From the NCBI GenBank assembly GCA_902651635.1, contig CACRSC010000054.1:1-64000 (forward strand): 64,000 nucleotides of DNA, read 5' to 3'. How positions within the stretch are numbered: position 1 is the first letter of the stretch; each line of letters opens with the position of its first letter. The translations under genes and the position numbers were made by a program. This DNA is from Mastigamoeba balamuthi. Taxonomy: Eukaryota; Evosea; Mastigamoebida; Mastigamoebidae. This document shows, piece after piece, positions 43,966 through 54,790 of this stretch. The notes under the pieces were generated by a model. The model saw nothing but the letters and a program-made list of their open reading frames with translations. It did no database searches and was not told the origin of the DNA.

Positions 43966-45847
43966 TCAATTCACATTCAGGAATGTTTGGTACTGGGTGC
44001 GTGTGAGATTCAGGTGACCCTTGAACAACCTGTTGTGAAGCAGCAGCAAACAGACGACGGCAAAAGAAACCACTGGAGCGACATGAGACTGCGGTATGAA
44101 AAACGCACGTACTGGACGAGTTACACAGGAAGAATATGGCACTCCTAGTGGGCGTGTAAGATGCGATAAACGCAGAAACGGTCTCACTCATAGTTGCCAG
44201 AATCCTTCATCATGAGGCTACCGACGATCAACGGAGAGACGGCAAGGCCCATATTTTGGACAGAGAAAGCGACGCCAAACACTGTACCCTGTTGCTGCTC
44301 GGAAACCGACGTGGAAATGCACTAGAGAAGGTTAAAAACCGTTGGGGGGCAGAGTGGCGCCTCACGGTCCATATCGAAGCATTAAACAGCGAGTAGGCTA
44401 CGCCAAAGCACATTATTGTAGCGTACGGGGACAGCGACGTGTATATGAATAGCATATACGACACGACCATCAGCGACGTGGACAACAGGGCTGCAAGATC
44501 AGTGGTTGAGAAGGACGAGCACGGAGGAAGAGCAGTACGCCAGAGCAAGAGATGTGAGAAGTAGTCGACCAGTATCCCAATAATCGGGCAAAGGAGTGCC
44601 CCGCTGATGGGTGTGTCAAATGAGAGTCGAACACAGTGCAGTTGCAGACGTTGTGTACGGAAGTCCCATGATGGTGCTCGCCTCGTCCGGGGTCACGTAG
44701 TACTTTGCTGTGAAGAAGTCCCTGGGGCCGCCAATTGAACATCCGAGGAATTTGAAGAAGAATGGCGGACCTCCCGATGGTCATGAACGTGCTCACGGAG
44801 ATGTAGAAGGTTACCATCGCCGGAAACGTCATCCACACGACAGGCGGGAATCGCAATGTCCTCAGGGTGCTGCACACACACGAGGCTTGCTCCGCGGTAT
44901 CCTGCTGGGGAGCGGCCCTATCCGGGCTGTCGCTAGCAACCTGGATGAGCAGAGACTCCTCCTCATGTCCCTGGTGTTCCTCGCTCGCATGGTCGTCCTC
45001 CTGCTTTGCATTCTGACGCATCTGGTCGTATCTTTGCCTGCACAGGCCTTGGGATCAACAGGAAAGCCACACCCAGCCTGTACCGTACCGCACACGATCC
45101 AGGAAGAAGATTCCCACCGCAAGGCAGTTGGAGAAGAGGCAGACCAATATCGCTGGGCAGCGCGTCAGTTGGACAAAAGGCAAACATCGCCTACAGAAGA
45201 AGGCTGCAGCCGGAGGGCCGTGGGCGTTGCTGATCCTGGGAAGCAAAAAGAAAGACAAAGAGGAGCCAGCGAGCGAGAACGATGTCTCGAGGGCGAACGC
45301 CAACGACAGCTCCCTGCCCCTGAACTGCGAGGCCACAGCGGCGCTCTGAACAACGACCAGACTGTCCCCTGCCAGCCTACCGTGCACAGACGAATCAGAA
45401 ATAGAAAAAGTACACAGGCGGCCTGACCCATAGACGAGGCGCCCAGCGAGCGCAGTGTGGAAGCAGTGCCTGTAGACACCGATTGCAAAGACTAGCTGGC
45501 CCAGAGTGACAACGCCCGAGAAGAGGACTGCGCCGAGGCCAACGCCCAGCACGCGGTCCACAAGAACGCCCCCGAAGAACGCCAGGACGGTGTTGGGCCA
45601 CGCGTACATCGAGTACAGCAGCTCGTATTGCACGGTGCTCACAGAAAACCACTGCGGGGTGGGGGTGGCCCTGCGGTGGGTGACCCGGGCTGTGCTGTGT
45701 GCTGGCTGTGCGCACGCGCTCCGTGGCGACGTTGCCGATCGCCCCCGGGAAGTCGTATATGAAGTACGACCCCAGGGTCACCAGGCACGCGCACGCCAGG
45801 GTGCCGAAGCGCACCGCGCGCGGCAAGTGATAGGGCGAGGAGACCAT
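43966..45847 (-). CDS. MFSD1-like major facilitator transporter, about 10 exons (3' end uncertain)
   Basis: Starts MVSSPYHLPRAVRF at ATG 45847; exon 1 45847-45716, exon 2 45651-45423, then short exons. Key segments in order: GSYFIYDFPGAIGNVATER, VQYELLYSMYAWPNTVLAFF, GGVLVDRVLGVGLGAVLFSG, GRLVYGSGDSLVVVQSAAV, ILVCLFSNCLAVGIFFLDR, RFPPVVWMTFPAMVTFYISV, FFTAKYYVTPDEASTIMGLP, GALLCPIIGILVDYFSHLLL, MVVSYMLFIYTSLSPYATIM and GTVFGVAFSVQNMGLAVSPL. These follow human MFSD1 segment by segment; MFSD1 is a lysosomal dipeptide uniporter, so a lysosomal small-solute transporter is likely. Intron 2 (45422) uses a GC donor (TCAG, GCCGCC). The join to the last hydrophobic helix (near 44060-44000) is unresolved. 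Confidence 0.78.
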
Positions 45848-46164
45848 CGCCGGTTGACGCGGGCCGCCCCAGAATCACCAAAATAGATACAGCAGAACAA
45901 TCCCTCGGAATATCCTATCAGTAATGCGGCTTCCCACTGTGGCAACGCCAATTAATGGCGGTTACCGGGGATTTCAGGATGCACAGTTTCAGAGCAGTGG
46001 GGGGCGCGGTTGGCGTTTGTACAGGGGCCGCAAGGTGCACTGTCGCTCGATTCGGTCTTGCAGACGTGGGGTGGTGGTGGCGTGTGGTGTGTGGCCGTGC
46101 GTTGGTGAATACACTACTACTCGGTAGAGGGGTAGAGGGAAAAGGGGAAAAGGCTCCGAAAAGC
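45848..46164. other. Intergenic region
   Basis: 317 bases between the MFSD1-like start and the stop of the 211-aa gene. No ORF with convincing composition and no RNA gene seen. Confidence 0.3.
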
Positions 46165-47161
46165 TCAACTGCGCGAGAGGCAGGGTATCTCCCTCGTGGG
46201 CCAGAGGCTCTGCTCGTTCTCCACGTGCGGCGAGCTCGCCATCATCATCCTGCGGGTCGCCGCTGCGAGCTTCTCAGAGTTCTCTGAGTTCTCGCTGCCC
46301 TCCGACTGCTCCGGAGACAGCGTCGTCGTCGGCTCCTCCTTGCACAGCAGCACAGCGGCGGCCGCAGGGTCGGGCTCCCTGATGCTCGCCGCCTCTGGCA
46401 GCACCACCTGCTCCGACGAGAACAGCCTGAGGTCGCCGAGAGCGCGCACGAGGTAGCACAGGCGCTGCCTGGCGAGGCGACCCCGGCCGCCGTAGGTCAC
46501 CACCCCGACGTTGCTCACGCTGAAGGGGCCCAGCAGCTCCTTCCTGCCCCCCACGACCAGCCCGCTCTCCACGAGCTCCTCGTACCCCTGCGGGATTCTG
46601 TGGATCACCTGCGTGACCAGGATGGGGAACCAGCAGAGCCGTAGGGGTCAGGAGGGACATAAATAGGAGCAAAGGGCAAAGGGCAATAGCAATGCCGGTG
46701 AATGCCAGGATACGCCGCATGCAATTGCTTCTGCGGGGCACGCGCGGGGGCTGCGGGGCGCACAGGAGACGTGTAGGACACGGGGCACTCGACGACGTAG
46801 GAGAACGAGCGTGTCGAGTGCAGCACAGCCGCGATGCCGCCCTTGGGCAGCCGCACACACGGGAGATTCAGCCTCACTGCGGCAGAAAAAAAAAGAAAGA
46901 AAAGGCCACCCTGTGAGCACAGGAACCCAAACGCCACGCCCGGGCCGCCCAGCCGAGCGCCCCGAGCGGGGTGTGGTGGCGGGGGCGGTTGGGAACGCAC
47001 GCTCGAGCCCGCGATTTAATTCTCGAAAATTCTTGTTGGAGGTCTGCGGAGTGGGGAAAGTGGGGAGCACTCAGCTGTGAGGGCAACTCGACTGGGGGCG
47101 GGAACCAAAGGGCGTGGGATCATACCGGGAAATCGAGGGTGGTGTGTGCAAGCGAGGCCAT
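46165..47161 (-). CDS. Unrecognised 211-aa protein, 4 exons
   Basis: Exons 47161-47126, 47043-47001, 46876-46764 and 46608-46165 join in phase. The start MASLAHTTLDFPTSNKNFRE leads into a strand-rich core (LRLNLPCVRLPKGGIAAVLH, SFSYVVECPVSYTSP, VIHRIPQGYEELVESGLVVG, FSVSNVGVVTYGGRGRLARQ), then an acidic Ser/Glu/Asn tail with a short SENSENSE-type repeat. I do not recognise the family. The core looks like one small globular domain and the tail looks disordered. All three introns have GT donors (GTATGA, GTGCGT, GTGCGC). The 3' end of intron 2 has a long T-rich pyrimidine tract. Confidence 0.6.
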
Positions 47162-47584
47162 TTGTGCTAAGTGGCCGGGATCGCGGCGGGGAGGGAAGGG
47201 GGGCACAAGGGAGGGGGAGGAGGAGAGGCCCCTTGTGCGACAGACACACAGCTTACAATAAACTGCCTGATTTCTCTGGGTCGATTTCTTAGTGACAGGT
47301 CCCAGATATACCTCCTCCACAAAGCACGCGTGGCCTCGACTTGCGGGATCGCACGCACACGCGGGTGTGCAATGCACAACACCGTGATCGGGGTTGTCGT
47401 TGCTGTGGGGGGTGTGTACCTTTTCGCCGAAGATTCCGCGAGAGTATCTCAGAGTGCACATTGCTCAGTTGAGCTTTCGCGATTCAATCGCTCCCGGCCT
47501 TTTGCCCCCGTCCCCGCGCGCCCCTCTCGCTGCGCAGCCCCTGCATTTCCCGGCACAACCCCAGCCGCCCGTGCCCCCCGCCCC
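47162..47584. promoter_or_regulatory. Divergent gap between 211-aa gene and RNase III gene
   Basis: 423 bases between two divergent start codons, so both promoters are expected here. The sequence just before the RNase III ATG is very C-rich. No TATA-like element or RNA gene is evident. Confidence 0.35.
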
Positions 47585-49052
47585 ATGAAGTCGAAGTTCA
47601 GCTACTTTGAGCGCGCGTCGCCCGCGTCGGGACTCGCGCCGAGCGCGTACCAGACCATTTCCTCGCGCCACCAGGACGAGCACCTCAAGACGTGCTGCAA
47701 GTCCATCTCCGAGAAACTGCGCGACCTCAAGGACTGCGGCTTCCTCTCGCACTCGGTCAACCTCAAGGTGCGCGTGGCCGTGGAGGGAGGAGGGAGGGGG
47801 GGTGTCACACGCGTGCTCGCCCGCCGCCCCCTTCCGACGTCAGCACGCACTTCAATTGCTCATAATGCAAACGCGGTGGCATAAATTGTTATCGCCCGCA
47901 GGACATGACCACCAGCGGGTCGAGATTCCAGATCCTCGAGTTCTACGGCGACGCCTACCTCTGCGAGCGCATCTCCTTCTTCCTGCTGCAGACGCGCCGC
48001 TTCCTCGACCCTCACCTGCTCACCCAGCTCAGGTGTGCCAAGAATGGGGGTGGGGTGGGGGGATAGAACGAGAAGCACGTATGGGGGCGTGAGTAGAGAG
48101 GCTCACTGCTTCCACCCGCGAACGCAGAATGAAGGTCGAGTACAACCTCAACCTGTCGCGCTGCTACTCGCTGCTGGGGCTCGGCACGCTGCTGGGCCTG
48201 CCGACGCCCGACTCGCCGCCGGCGCAGGCGCTGGTGCTGCGCTCGACGATCGAGGACGTGCGGCACCGCTCCGAGGACCGCGCCAAGCACAACGGCGGCG
48301 CGGCGTCGGACGACGACGTGGCGTTCACGGCGCGCGCGGACGCCGCCATCTCCAAGGCGCAGCACAAGGCGCGCGCCGACGTCATCGAGGCGATGATCGG
48401 GGAGCTCGCCGAGCGCGTCAACCTGGCGGGCGACTCGCGGTCGGGGAAGATTGTCGAGGCCCGCGAGCTGCTCGACGACCTCATCACGTTCATCTCGTTC
48501 ATCGGCGAGCAGGACTACTTCACCACGGGGCAGGTCTCGGCCTACCCCACGCCCTCGCCCTCGCACCCCGCGAACCCCGGCAGCTCGCAGCCCTCGTCCG
48601 GGGGCGAGGAGGAGGCCCCGGCCCCCGCGTTCCAGTACAGGGCCGTCCAGCCGGACCACAAGAAGCCGTCGCTCGTCGTGCCCACGCCCACGCGCCCCGA
48701 GAAGTCGGCGGCCCCGCAGGCGTCGCCTGCCAGCAGCGGCCCCAGGCCCGGGTTCGTCGTGCAGAGCCCTCCCGCGCCCTCCACCAGCCCGCACAGGACG
48801 TCCCGCAGGCAACAAGTTGCCCAGTCGTCTCCCGCGGTGCCCAAGGCGAAGAAGCAGCAGCAGCAGCCCAACTGCACGGTCGTACAGCCCGTGCAGATAC
48901 TCAAGAGGCAGCAGCCCGCTGCAGAGCCTGCCGGAGGGTTCGGGCCGCAGGCACAGCAACGCAAGGCCCACGCACCCCAGCCGGCGCCCCCGCAGCCAGC
49001 GCTCAGCTTCTTCGACGCGGACATGCCGATGTTCTCGTTGAGCGGACTCTAG
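47585..49052 (+). CDS. Single RNase III-domain protein with Pro/Gln-rich tail, 3 exons
   Basis: Exons 47585-47767, 47902-48032 and 48128-49052 give 412 aa. Start MKSKFSYFERASPAS. The RNase III signature reads QILEFYGDAYL (consensus LEFLGDAVL), giving E74 and D78; the second metal-binding pair lies in ADVIEAMIGE (D189, E192). All four catalytic acids of RNase III are therefore present. Between them are LLQTRRFLDPHLLTQLRMKV and LSRCYSLLGLGTLLGL. There is one RNase III domain and no dsRBD, PAZ or helicase; from about residue 245 the protein is disordered, rich in Pro, Ser and Gln, with KKQQQQ. It may process structured RNA as a homodimer; substrate and location are unknown. Confidence 0.75.
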
Positions 49053-49381
49053 CTAGCGACCCGGGATGCTGTTTTGCGTTAGTGATTTTTTTGCTTGGCC
49101 TCTTCGTACCCCTCCGCTGTATGGTGCTTATGTTCCGTGTTCGACAAGGACTCGCGCACAACACCGTAACCTCATGCTCACACGAGTTCACGATAAACCG
49201 GCAAACTTAGGCAGGCCCGTTAGCGGTCAGCCACGGAATCCTATCGCGCGATACCAGATTTCCGCGTAGATTTTAGCCCTCGTATCTTCGGTGGCGCTCG
49301 AGCTTTTTGTTGAACTTTGTTGGTTGCTGTGCGTCGGCCGCACGCGACTGTTCGCCGCAAGGCCGTGTGAAGGACAGCAGC
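49053..49381. other. Intergenic region upstream of VPS41
   Basis: 329 bases between the RNase III stop and the VPS41 ATG, somewhat AT-richer than the coding flanks. A short open stretch just upstream of the ATG is in frame with it but has no ATG start. No RNA gene seen. Confidence 0.3.
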
Positions 49382-52300
49382 ATGGACAAGATCTCGGCAG
49401 GGCTCAAGTTCATTCAGACGACGGCGGTCAAGGCCGCCAACGTCGTGGCTCCCGTGCCCTCAGGTGCTCCCCCGATGCTCCTCCACGGCCAGCGGATTGC
49501 GGAAACAGCACAGCAGCAGCAGCAACCGCCCCAGCCGCAGCTCCAGCCGCAGCTCCAGCCCCAGCCCCAGGGGCAGCCGCTGTCGCCCACGCCGCAGCCC
49601 GCGGGGCCTGCCCAGGAGGCTCGAGCGGTGGCGGCAGCGCTGCCGCAGTCGCCTCATAACCCGCTCGAGGCAGCGGAGGCGAGGGCGCCAGTCGCCGCTG
49701 AGGCCCCGCAGAGGGTGGGCGAGGGCGAGGGGAGCGAGGACAGCGACTACGAGGAGGACGAGGAGGAGGAGGAGGAGGAGGAGGAGGAAGAGGAGGAAGA
49801 GGAGGAGGAGGAGCCCAGCCTCAAATATCTCAGAATGGTACCCGTTTCCCACACCCCCACCGCCGTGCCCGGCACACAGAGGCCCACACGCCGCTGCCGT
49901 TGCGCGCACGCAGGGCGCGAGCATACAGGACATCCTCGCCACGTTCACGGCGTCGTGCATGGTGGTCCACGACAAGTTCTTCGTACGCACAGCGCCCCTG
50001 GCCTGGCCCCTCGCTCGGCCTCGCCTGTATGCTCGCTCACTCACCCCCGTGGGGGGCTCGGCTCGTTCGCGGCAGGCTCTCGGAACACACGAGGGGACGG
50101 TGTTCATGTTCGACTTCAGTGGCAACGAGATGAAGAGGTTCCACGAGCACACGACGACCGTCAACGACCTGTCGATCGACGGCACGGGCGAGTACCTCGC
50201 GAGCTGCTCGGACGAGGGCAAGATCGCCGTGCACTCGCTCTTCGGGGGCGAGGACACGGTCGAGTACACGCCCTCGGAGCCGCGACCCGTCAAGTCCATC
50301 GCCCTCGGGCCCGACTTCAGCTCGCGCAGCAAGCAGCAGTTCGTCATTGGCGGCAAGAGCGGGCACCTGCTGTCTGTCACGAAGAAGTCGTTCGCCATTG
50401 GCGGGCTGTTCAGCGGGCGCAACGAGACGGTGCTGCACCAGGGCGAGGGCGCGATACACTCGATACGCTGGCGCGGGCAGCTGCTGGCCTGGGGCAACGA
50501 CGTGAGCATCAACGTGTACGACTTCGCGTGCGGCCAGAGGATAGGCATGGTGCGGCGGCCCAAGGCGCCGAGGGCGGACCTCTACCGCTGTTGCCTCTAC
50601 TGGGAGTCGGACAAGTCGCTCATCATTGGCTGGGGCCAGATGATCCGCGTCGTGAACATCACGGTGAGAACCCAGGGTGCCGCGGTTAACCCAAAGCTGA
50701 CCAGAACGCACCTCGCAGGACCGGGAGAACCCTCCGGCAGGGATGCCAAAGCACGCACTGGTGATTGTGCTGAGCGTGGACCTCGACTACTACCTGTGCG
50801 GCATCGCTCCCTTCGGAGAGAACCTCGCCGTCCTCGCGTACCTGGAAGACGACTCGCAGCCGCAGAGGTCTGAGAGGGAGCGGCCAGAGCTGCGCATCAT
50901 CAACAGAGCTGGGGAGGAACTCAGCACGGACGGCCTTCCCATCAAGGGCTTCGAAAACTACAGGGTCAGTGCTTTGCTCCACTGGAATTACTGAGCACTG
51001 CTGCAGGCGCTCAACTACCACCTCGAGTACCTCCCTGGGGACGAGCAGCTGTTCTACATCGTGTCGCCGAAGGACATCGTGATTGCCAAGGAGAGGGATA
51101 TCAACGACCGCGTCCAGTGGTTGACCCAGCGCGGGAGGTACGAGAAGGCCCTCGGGGTCGTGGAGGCAGCCGGGGCAGCGAAATACGCGGACATGCTGAC
51201 CGAGATCGGGGAGAAGTACCTCGAGCATCTCTTCAGCACGCGCTATCTTGCACTCGCATCTGTCGCTCATGACACCAAACAGCCGAAAGCGACTTCACCA
51301 CTGCCGCGAGGATCTGTGCCAAGACGCTGAAGCAGAACGTGCAGCTGTGGGACAAGTGGGTCATGCGATTCTCTGGTGTCAAGAGGCTGCGAGAAATCAT
51401 CCCGTACGTTCCCCTCGGAAACCCCCAGCTCACCAACACGTCGTACGAGGCCATCCTCTACCACCTGATGAAAGGTATTCAACCGCTTCCTTCCTGGCTC
51501 TGATCCCAGAGTTTGCAGAGGACAACGAGCAGTTCCTCAATACCGTGCGCTCCTGGAGTCCGAAGCTCTACAACATCTCGACGATCGTGAACATGCTGCA
51601 AGAGCAACTCAAGGCCTCGTCTGCTCTGCCGCTCCTTGATGCGCTCGGGCTCCTGTACGAGTACAGCAACCAGCACATCAAGACGCTGGAGCTCTATCTG
51701 CGAATGAAGCGAGGCCCCGTCTTCGACTTGATACAGCAGCACAACCTCTTCCACGCGATCCAGGACGGAAAGATGATACGTGCCCTGATGGAGTTCAACG
51801 AGGTCGAGGCAACCAAGCTGTTCCTCAACAACACTGACCGAATCGACGTACCTTATTTTTCGCGGTTACGCAGCTGACAGTATATTCGCGTACCAGATAC
51901 ACGTCGTCGCCGAGCAATTGAAGGACGCAAGGAACCTCCAGCACGTGTTCCTTGACGCCCTTTTCGAGAAGGACCAGCAACTGGGTGCCGATTTGCACGT
52001 TTACCAGGTGGAGCTGTACGCGGAGTTCGCACCAGAGAAGCTGCTGAAGTTCCTGCGCATTTCGAACCGCTACTCGCTCGAGCAAGGCACGCTTCATATC
52101 TCATGACCGCGTTAGTAACTCCGCGCAGCCCTTCAGGTCTGCGAGGAGAGGCAGTTGTACGCCGAGACTGCCTTCATCCTGTGCAGGATGGGCAACAACA
52201 AGGAAGCGCTCAACCTGATCATGACCAAGCAGCGCGACATCGGCGAGGTTCTTTTCTTTTGTCGTCTTCGCAACGTTCCGCGCTGACTCGCATTGTAGGC

Positions 52301-53109
52301 CATCAAGTTCGCGCAAGAGCAAAACGATGCGGAGCTGTGGGAGGATCTGATCAACTACTCTCTGAAGGACCCAACCTTCATCGCCGGACTCCTTCAGAAC
52401 ATCGGATCGCAGGTCGACCCGATCAATCTGATCCAGCGGTACGCTCACGTCGCAATGCTATCTCCCTCTAACTCTGGCGCATAACAGCATTCCCAACGGG
52501 ATGGAAATACCGAACCTGAGGGACCATCTCGTGAAGGTCATTTCCGATTTCAGCCTGGAGGTGTCGCTGCGAGTGGGCTGCAACGTCATTCTCAAGGACG
52601 ACTGCGTGGTTCTGTTCGAGAGCCTCGTGGCAGCCCAGAGAAAGGGCATCAAGATTCTGGACAACGTCCGGTACTTAGCTGGTTGCGGGGTTTCAGCCTT
52701 CTAACTGCTGCCGCGCAGTTGCTTCACCTGCCAGTCGCTCCTGCTCCACGGGAAGCCCACGGACGACATCGTCATCTTCAACTGCGGGCACATCTACCAC
52801 TACAAGTGCCTGCGGTCAGCCGAGCAGCACTCGTCGTCGGACCAGGTCGTCACTCCCAGAGGCGCTGCCGCCGGCGGCTCCTCCGTGCAGCTCACAACGT
52901 CGATGGAGCCGGAGCGCCTGTGGTGCACCCACTGCAAATCCAAGCAGGTTCGGAAGCCGCTGAGCTCTCACGAAATTAACCTCATTCCAGAGGCAAGGAA
53001 TGGCGCAGAAGTCGGCGGGGAGGAAACCAGTCCCAGGAGCCAAGTAGTTTCTGTCGTGCGGACGAGGGAAATACAGTGGTTATTGTGCCCGGATATTTTT
53101 GTGACGTAG
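49382..53109 (+). CDS. VPS41: VPS41, HOPS tethering complex subunit, 12 exons
   Basis: Exons: 49382-49837, 49914-49982, 50076-50663, 50719-50964, 51007-51235, 51283-51474, 51510-51847, 51897-52086, 52129-52247, 52299-52438, 52488-52670, 52719-53109; 1046 aa. After a Q/P-rich and poly-Glu N-terminal extension, a WD-type propeller runs about 150-450 (GTHEGTVFMFDFSGNE, YLASCSDEGKIAVHSLFGGE, KQQFVIGGKSGHLL). The helical repeat region contains PKDIVIAKERDINDRVQWL, HNLFHAIQDGKMIRALMEFN, AIKFAQEQNDAELWEDLINY, GLLQNIGSQVDPINLIQRI and MEIPNLRDHLVKVISD. The C-terminal RING-H2 has CFTCQS, NCGHIYHYKC and CTHCKSK. This matches VPS41, which with Rab7/Ypt7 drives late endosome-lysosome fusion. GC donors occur at 51236 and 52087. 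Intron 51475-51509 is only 35 nt. Confidence 0.93.
49751..49813 (+). repeat. GAG trinucleotide repeat coding poly-Glu in VPS41
   Basis: About 20 near-perfect GAG/GAA/GAC codons encode an uninterrupted acidic tract in the N-terminal extension of VPS41. Probably length-variable. Confidence 0.9.
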
Positions 53110-53210
53110 CCTCTGAGTCAACGCAGGCAAATTCCTTGTTTTAAGGCCGCGCAGAGAGATATTCTCAGAAGTTATCTCGGACTTTACAATAACAACCCTC
53201 ACCAACAGCC

Positions 53211-54676
53211 ATGCAGACGGAGCCTATCCAGGCGAAGGAGTAAGTCCCGCCCGAGAACGTCCATACTAATTGACCTGTAGGCTCAAGGGGCAGCTCAGGA
53301 GGTGGCTTGATGAGACCGAGGTCAAGTGCGCCTGTGCCCTGGGTGCGTCCGAATCAGCTTCTGTGATGTGACTTGTGCCGTGATTACAGGAATCAAGAAC
53401 TTCATCAAGTCCCGCACGCTGGAGAAGCCCCGCTGGTACATCAACAACGGGCAGCTGACGCACGAGCCCTCCGAGAGGATAGAGGTTTCTTGGTAGTCTC
53501 CCCCTGTATGACCTAAACCGGTGTTCAAAGAACGAAATGGCATCGGCCGGGCTGTTCACCAAGGAGGAGTACGCGCTGACAGGCTCGTCAGGCTGCATTT
53601 GCTACGGTGGAGGTCTGTCGGTGCCCTTCCCTTCTCACTTGGGGGGTAGACATAAGCAACACCGACTTCATGGTGGCCGTGCTGTGGAGGGTGCCCTTCA
53701 GCGAGACCATCTCGGAGAACCACTTCAACATGCGCTGCCTACGCAAGGGCGAGTGTAACGAGTCGCTGTTCAAGTTCCTCTCGGAGGACGCGAAGGTGAT
53801 GACGTTGTTCTCAACTGTTGTAGCTCACTCTCCCGTGAATAGACAGCAGACGGTGAGCTCATGCGCGAGGAGAACGGGTACAGACTGTGCGGATGCATGG
53901 GCCGCGAGGAGAAGAGCATCCTGATTGTGGATTGCTACGAGAGCGGCCACGTCGGAATCCTCCGCTTCAGCGAGCCCGTTCACGTAGGGCGCGAGTGAGT
54001 GTGGTCGCTCTCTGTTCTGTACTGAGCCTTGCTCAGTTTGGAGAGGCGTCTCCGAAACTGGCTGGAAGAGAGTGATGTCCGCTCAGCCTGCGGAATAGGT
54101 GCGACATCGCAAGCAATGCTTGACTGATACAGTCACAGGGATCAGTAACTACACGCAGTCACAGCTTCTGTCCCCGCACGTCCACATCGACAGCGGGATC
54201 AGCGGAATTGACCCGCCGAACGTTGTCGATCCCGAAATGGCTTCTCCGAGCCTGTTCTGCAAGCGCAAGTACAGCCTCAAGGGAACGGCGGGTGCGATCA
54301 AGACAGTGGTGAAGTCCTAAAAACGACATCACTTAGGTTGTCTGACGTATGACATCAAGGACACGTCCTTCATCCTCGCCGTCTTGTGGTCGATTCCTTT
54401 CAGCGAGGTCATGGTCGAGAACCACTTCAATGCTAGCGTCATCACGAAAACGGTGTCCAAACCCTTCTTCCGCAAACGGAATCTCACTGTATCCAGGAGT
54501 GCAATGGTGAGCTTTTCAAGAAGCTCTATGACGACTCTTCATCTGCTGCGGCCGGCGAAGTGGTCAAGGACGAAAACGGGTTTCAGTTGTGCTGCCACAT
54601 GGACACGGAGTCGCGCTCCCTGCTCCTAGTGGAGATCCGCCCCAGGAAGCAGACAGCGTGGTCTCTGTGGGGCTGA
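53211..54676 (+). CDS. Two-domain actinoporin-like protein, about 10 short exons
   Basis: A short first exon (MQTEPIQAKE) is followed by two homologous units. Unit 1 (about 53277-54000) has LRRWLDETEVKCACALGIKN, EEYALTGSSGCICYDI, FMVAVLWRVPFSETISENHF and GECNESLFKFL. Unit 2 (about 54038-54676) has LRNWLEESDVRSACGIGISN, RKYSLKGTAGCLTYDI, FILAVLWSIPFSEVMVENHF and ECNGELFKKLYDD. Exon phases match between units. The pattern GI.N-hydrophobic, G..GC..YDI, LAVL(F/W)S(V/I)PF and N(H/W)F is that of actinoporin-like proteins (sea anemone, fish, moss, fungal relatives), membrane-active beta-sandwich proteins. Tandem duplication within one gene is inferred. No signal peptide is visible. It looks whole. 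Function here could be defence, predation or endomembrane action. Confidence 0.68.
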
Positions 54677-54790
54677 AAACGATCGATTCCTGAGAATAGT
54701 GATGCGATTTAATTAAACAACGTCTTCCGAGTTGACACAATACAATCTGAGAGTTCCACAAACAAGAACGGCACTGTGGCGGGCCAAACT

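Noticed and set aside
48012-48971. 319-residue minus-strand open frame
   Set aside because: Antisense to the RNase III gene; repetitive Arg/Gly/Leu content typical of a GC-driven shadow frame.
53900-54130. Boundary between two separate actinoporin-like genes
   Set aside because: A phase-2 donor (GTGAGT) after HVGR and an acceptor TTGCTCAG before LERRLRNWL join the two units in frame, so one gene is the simpler reading.
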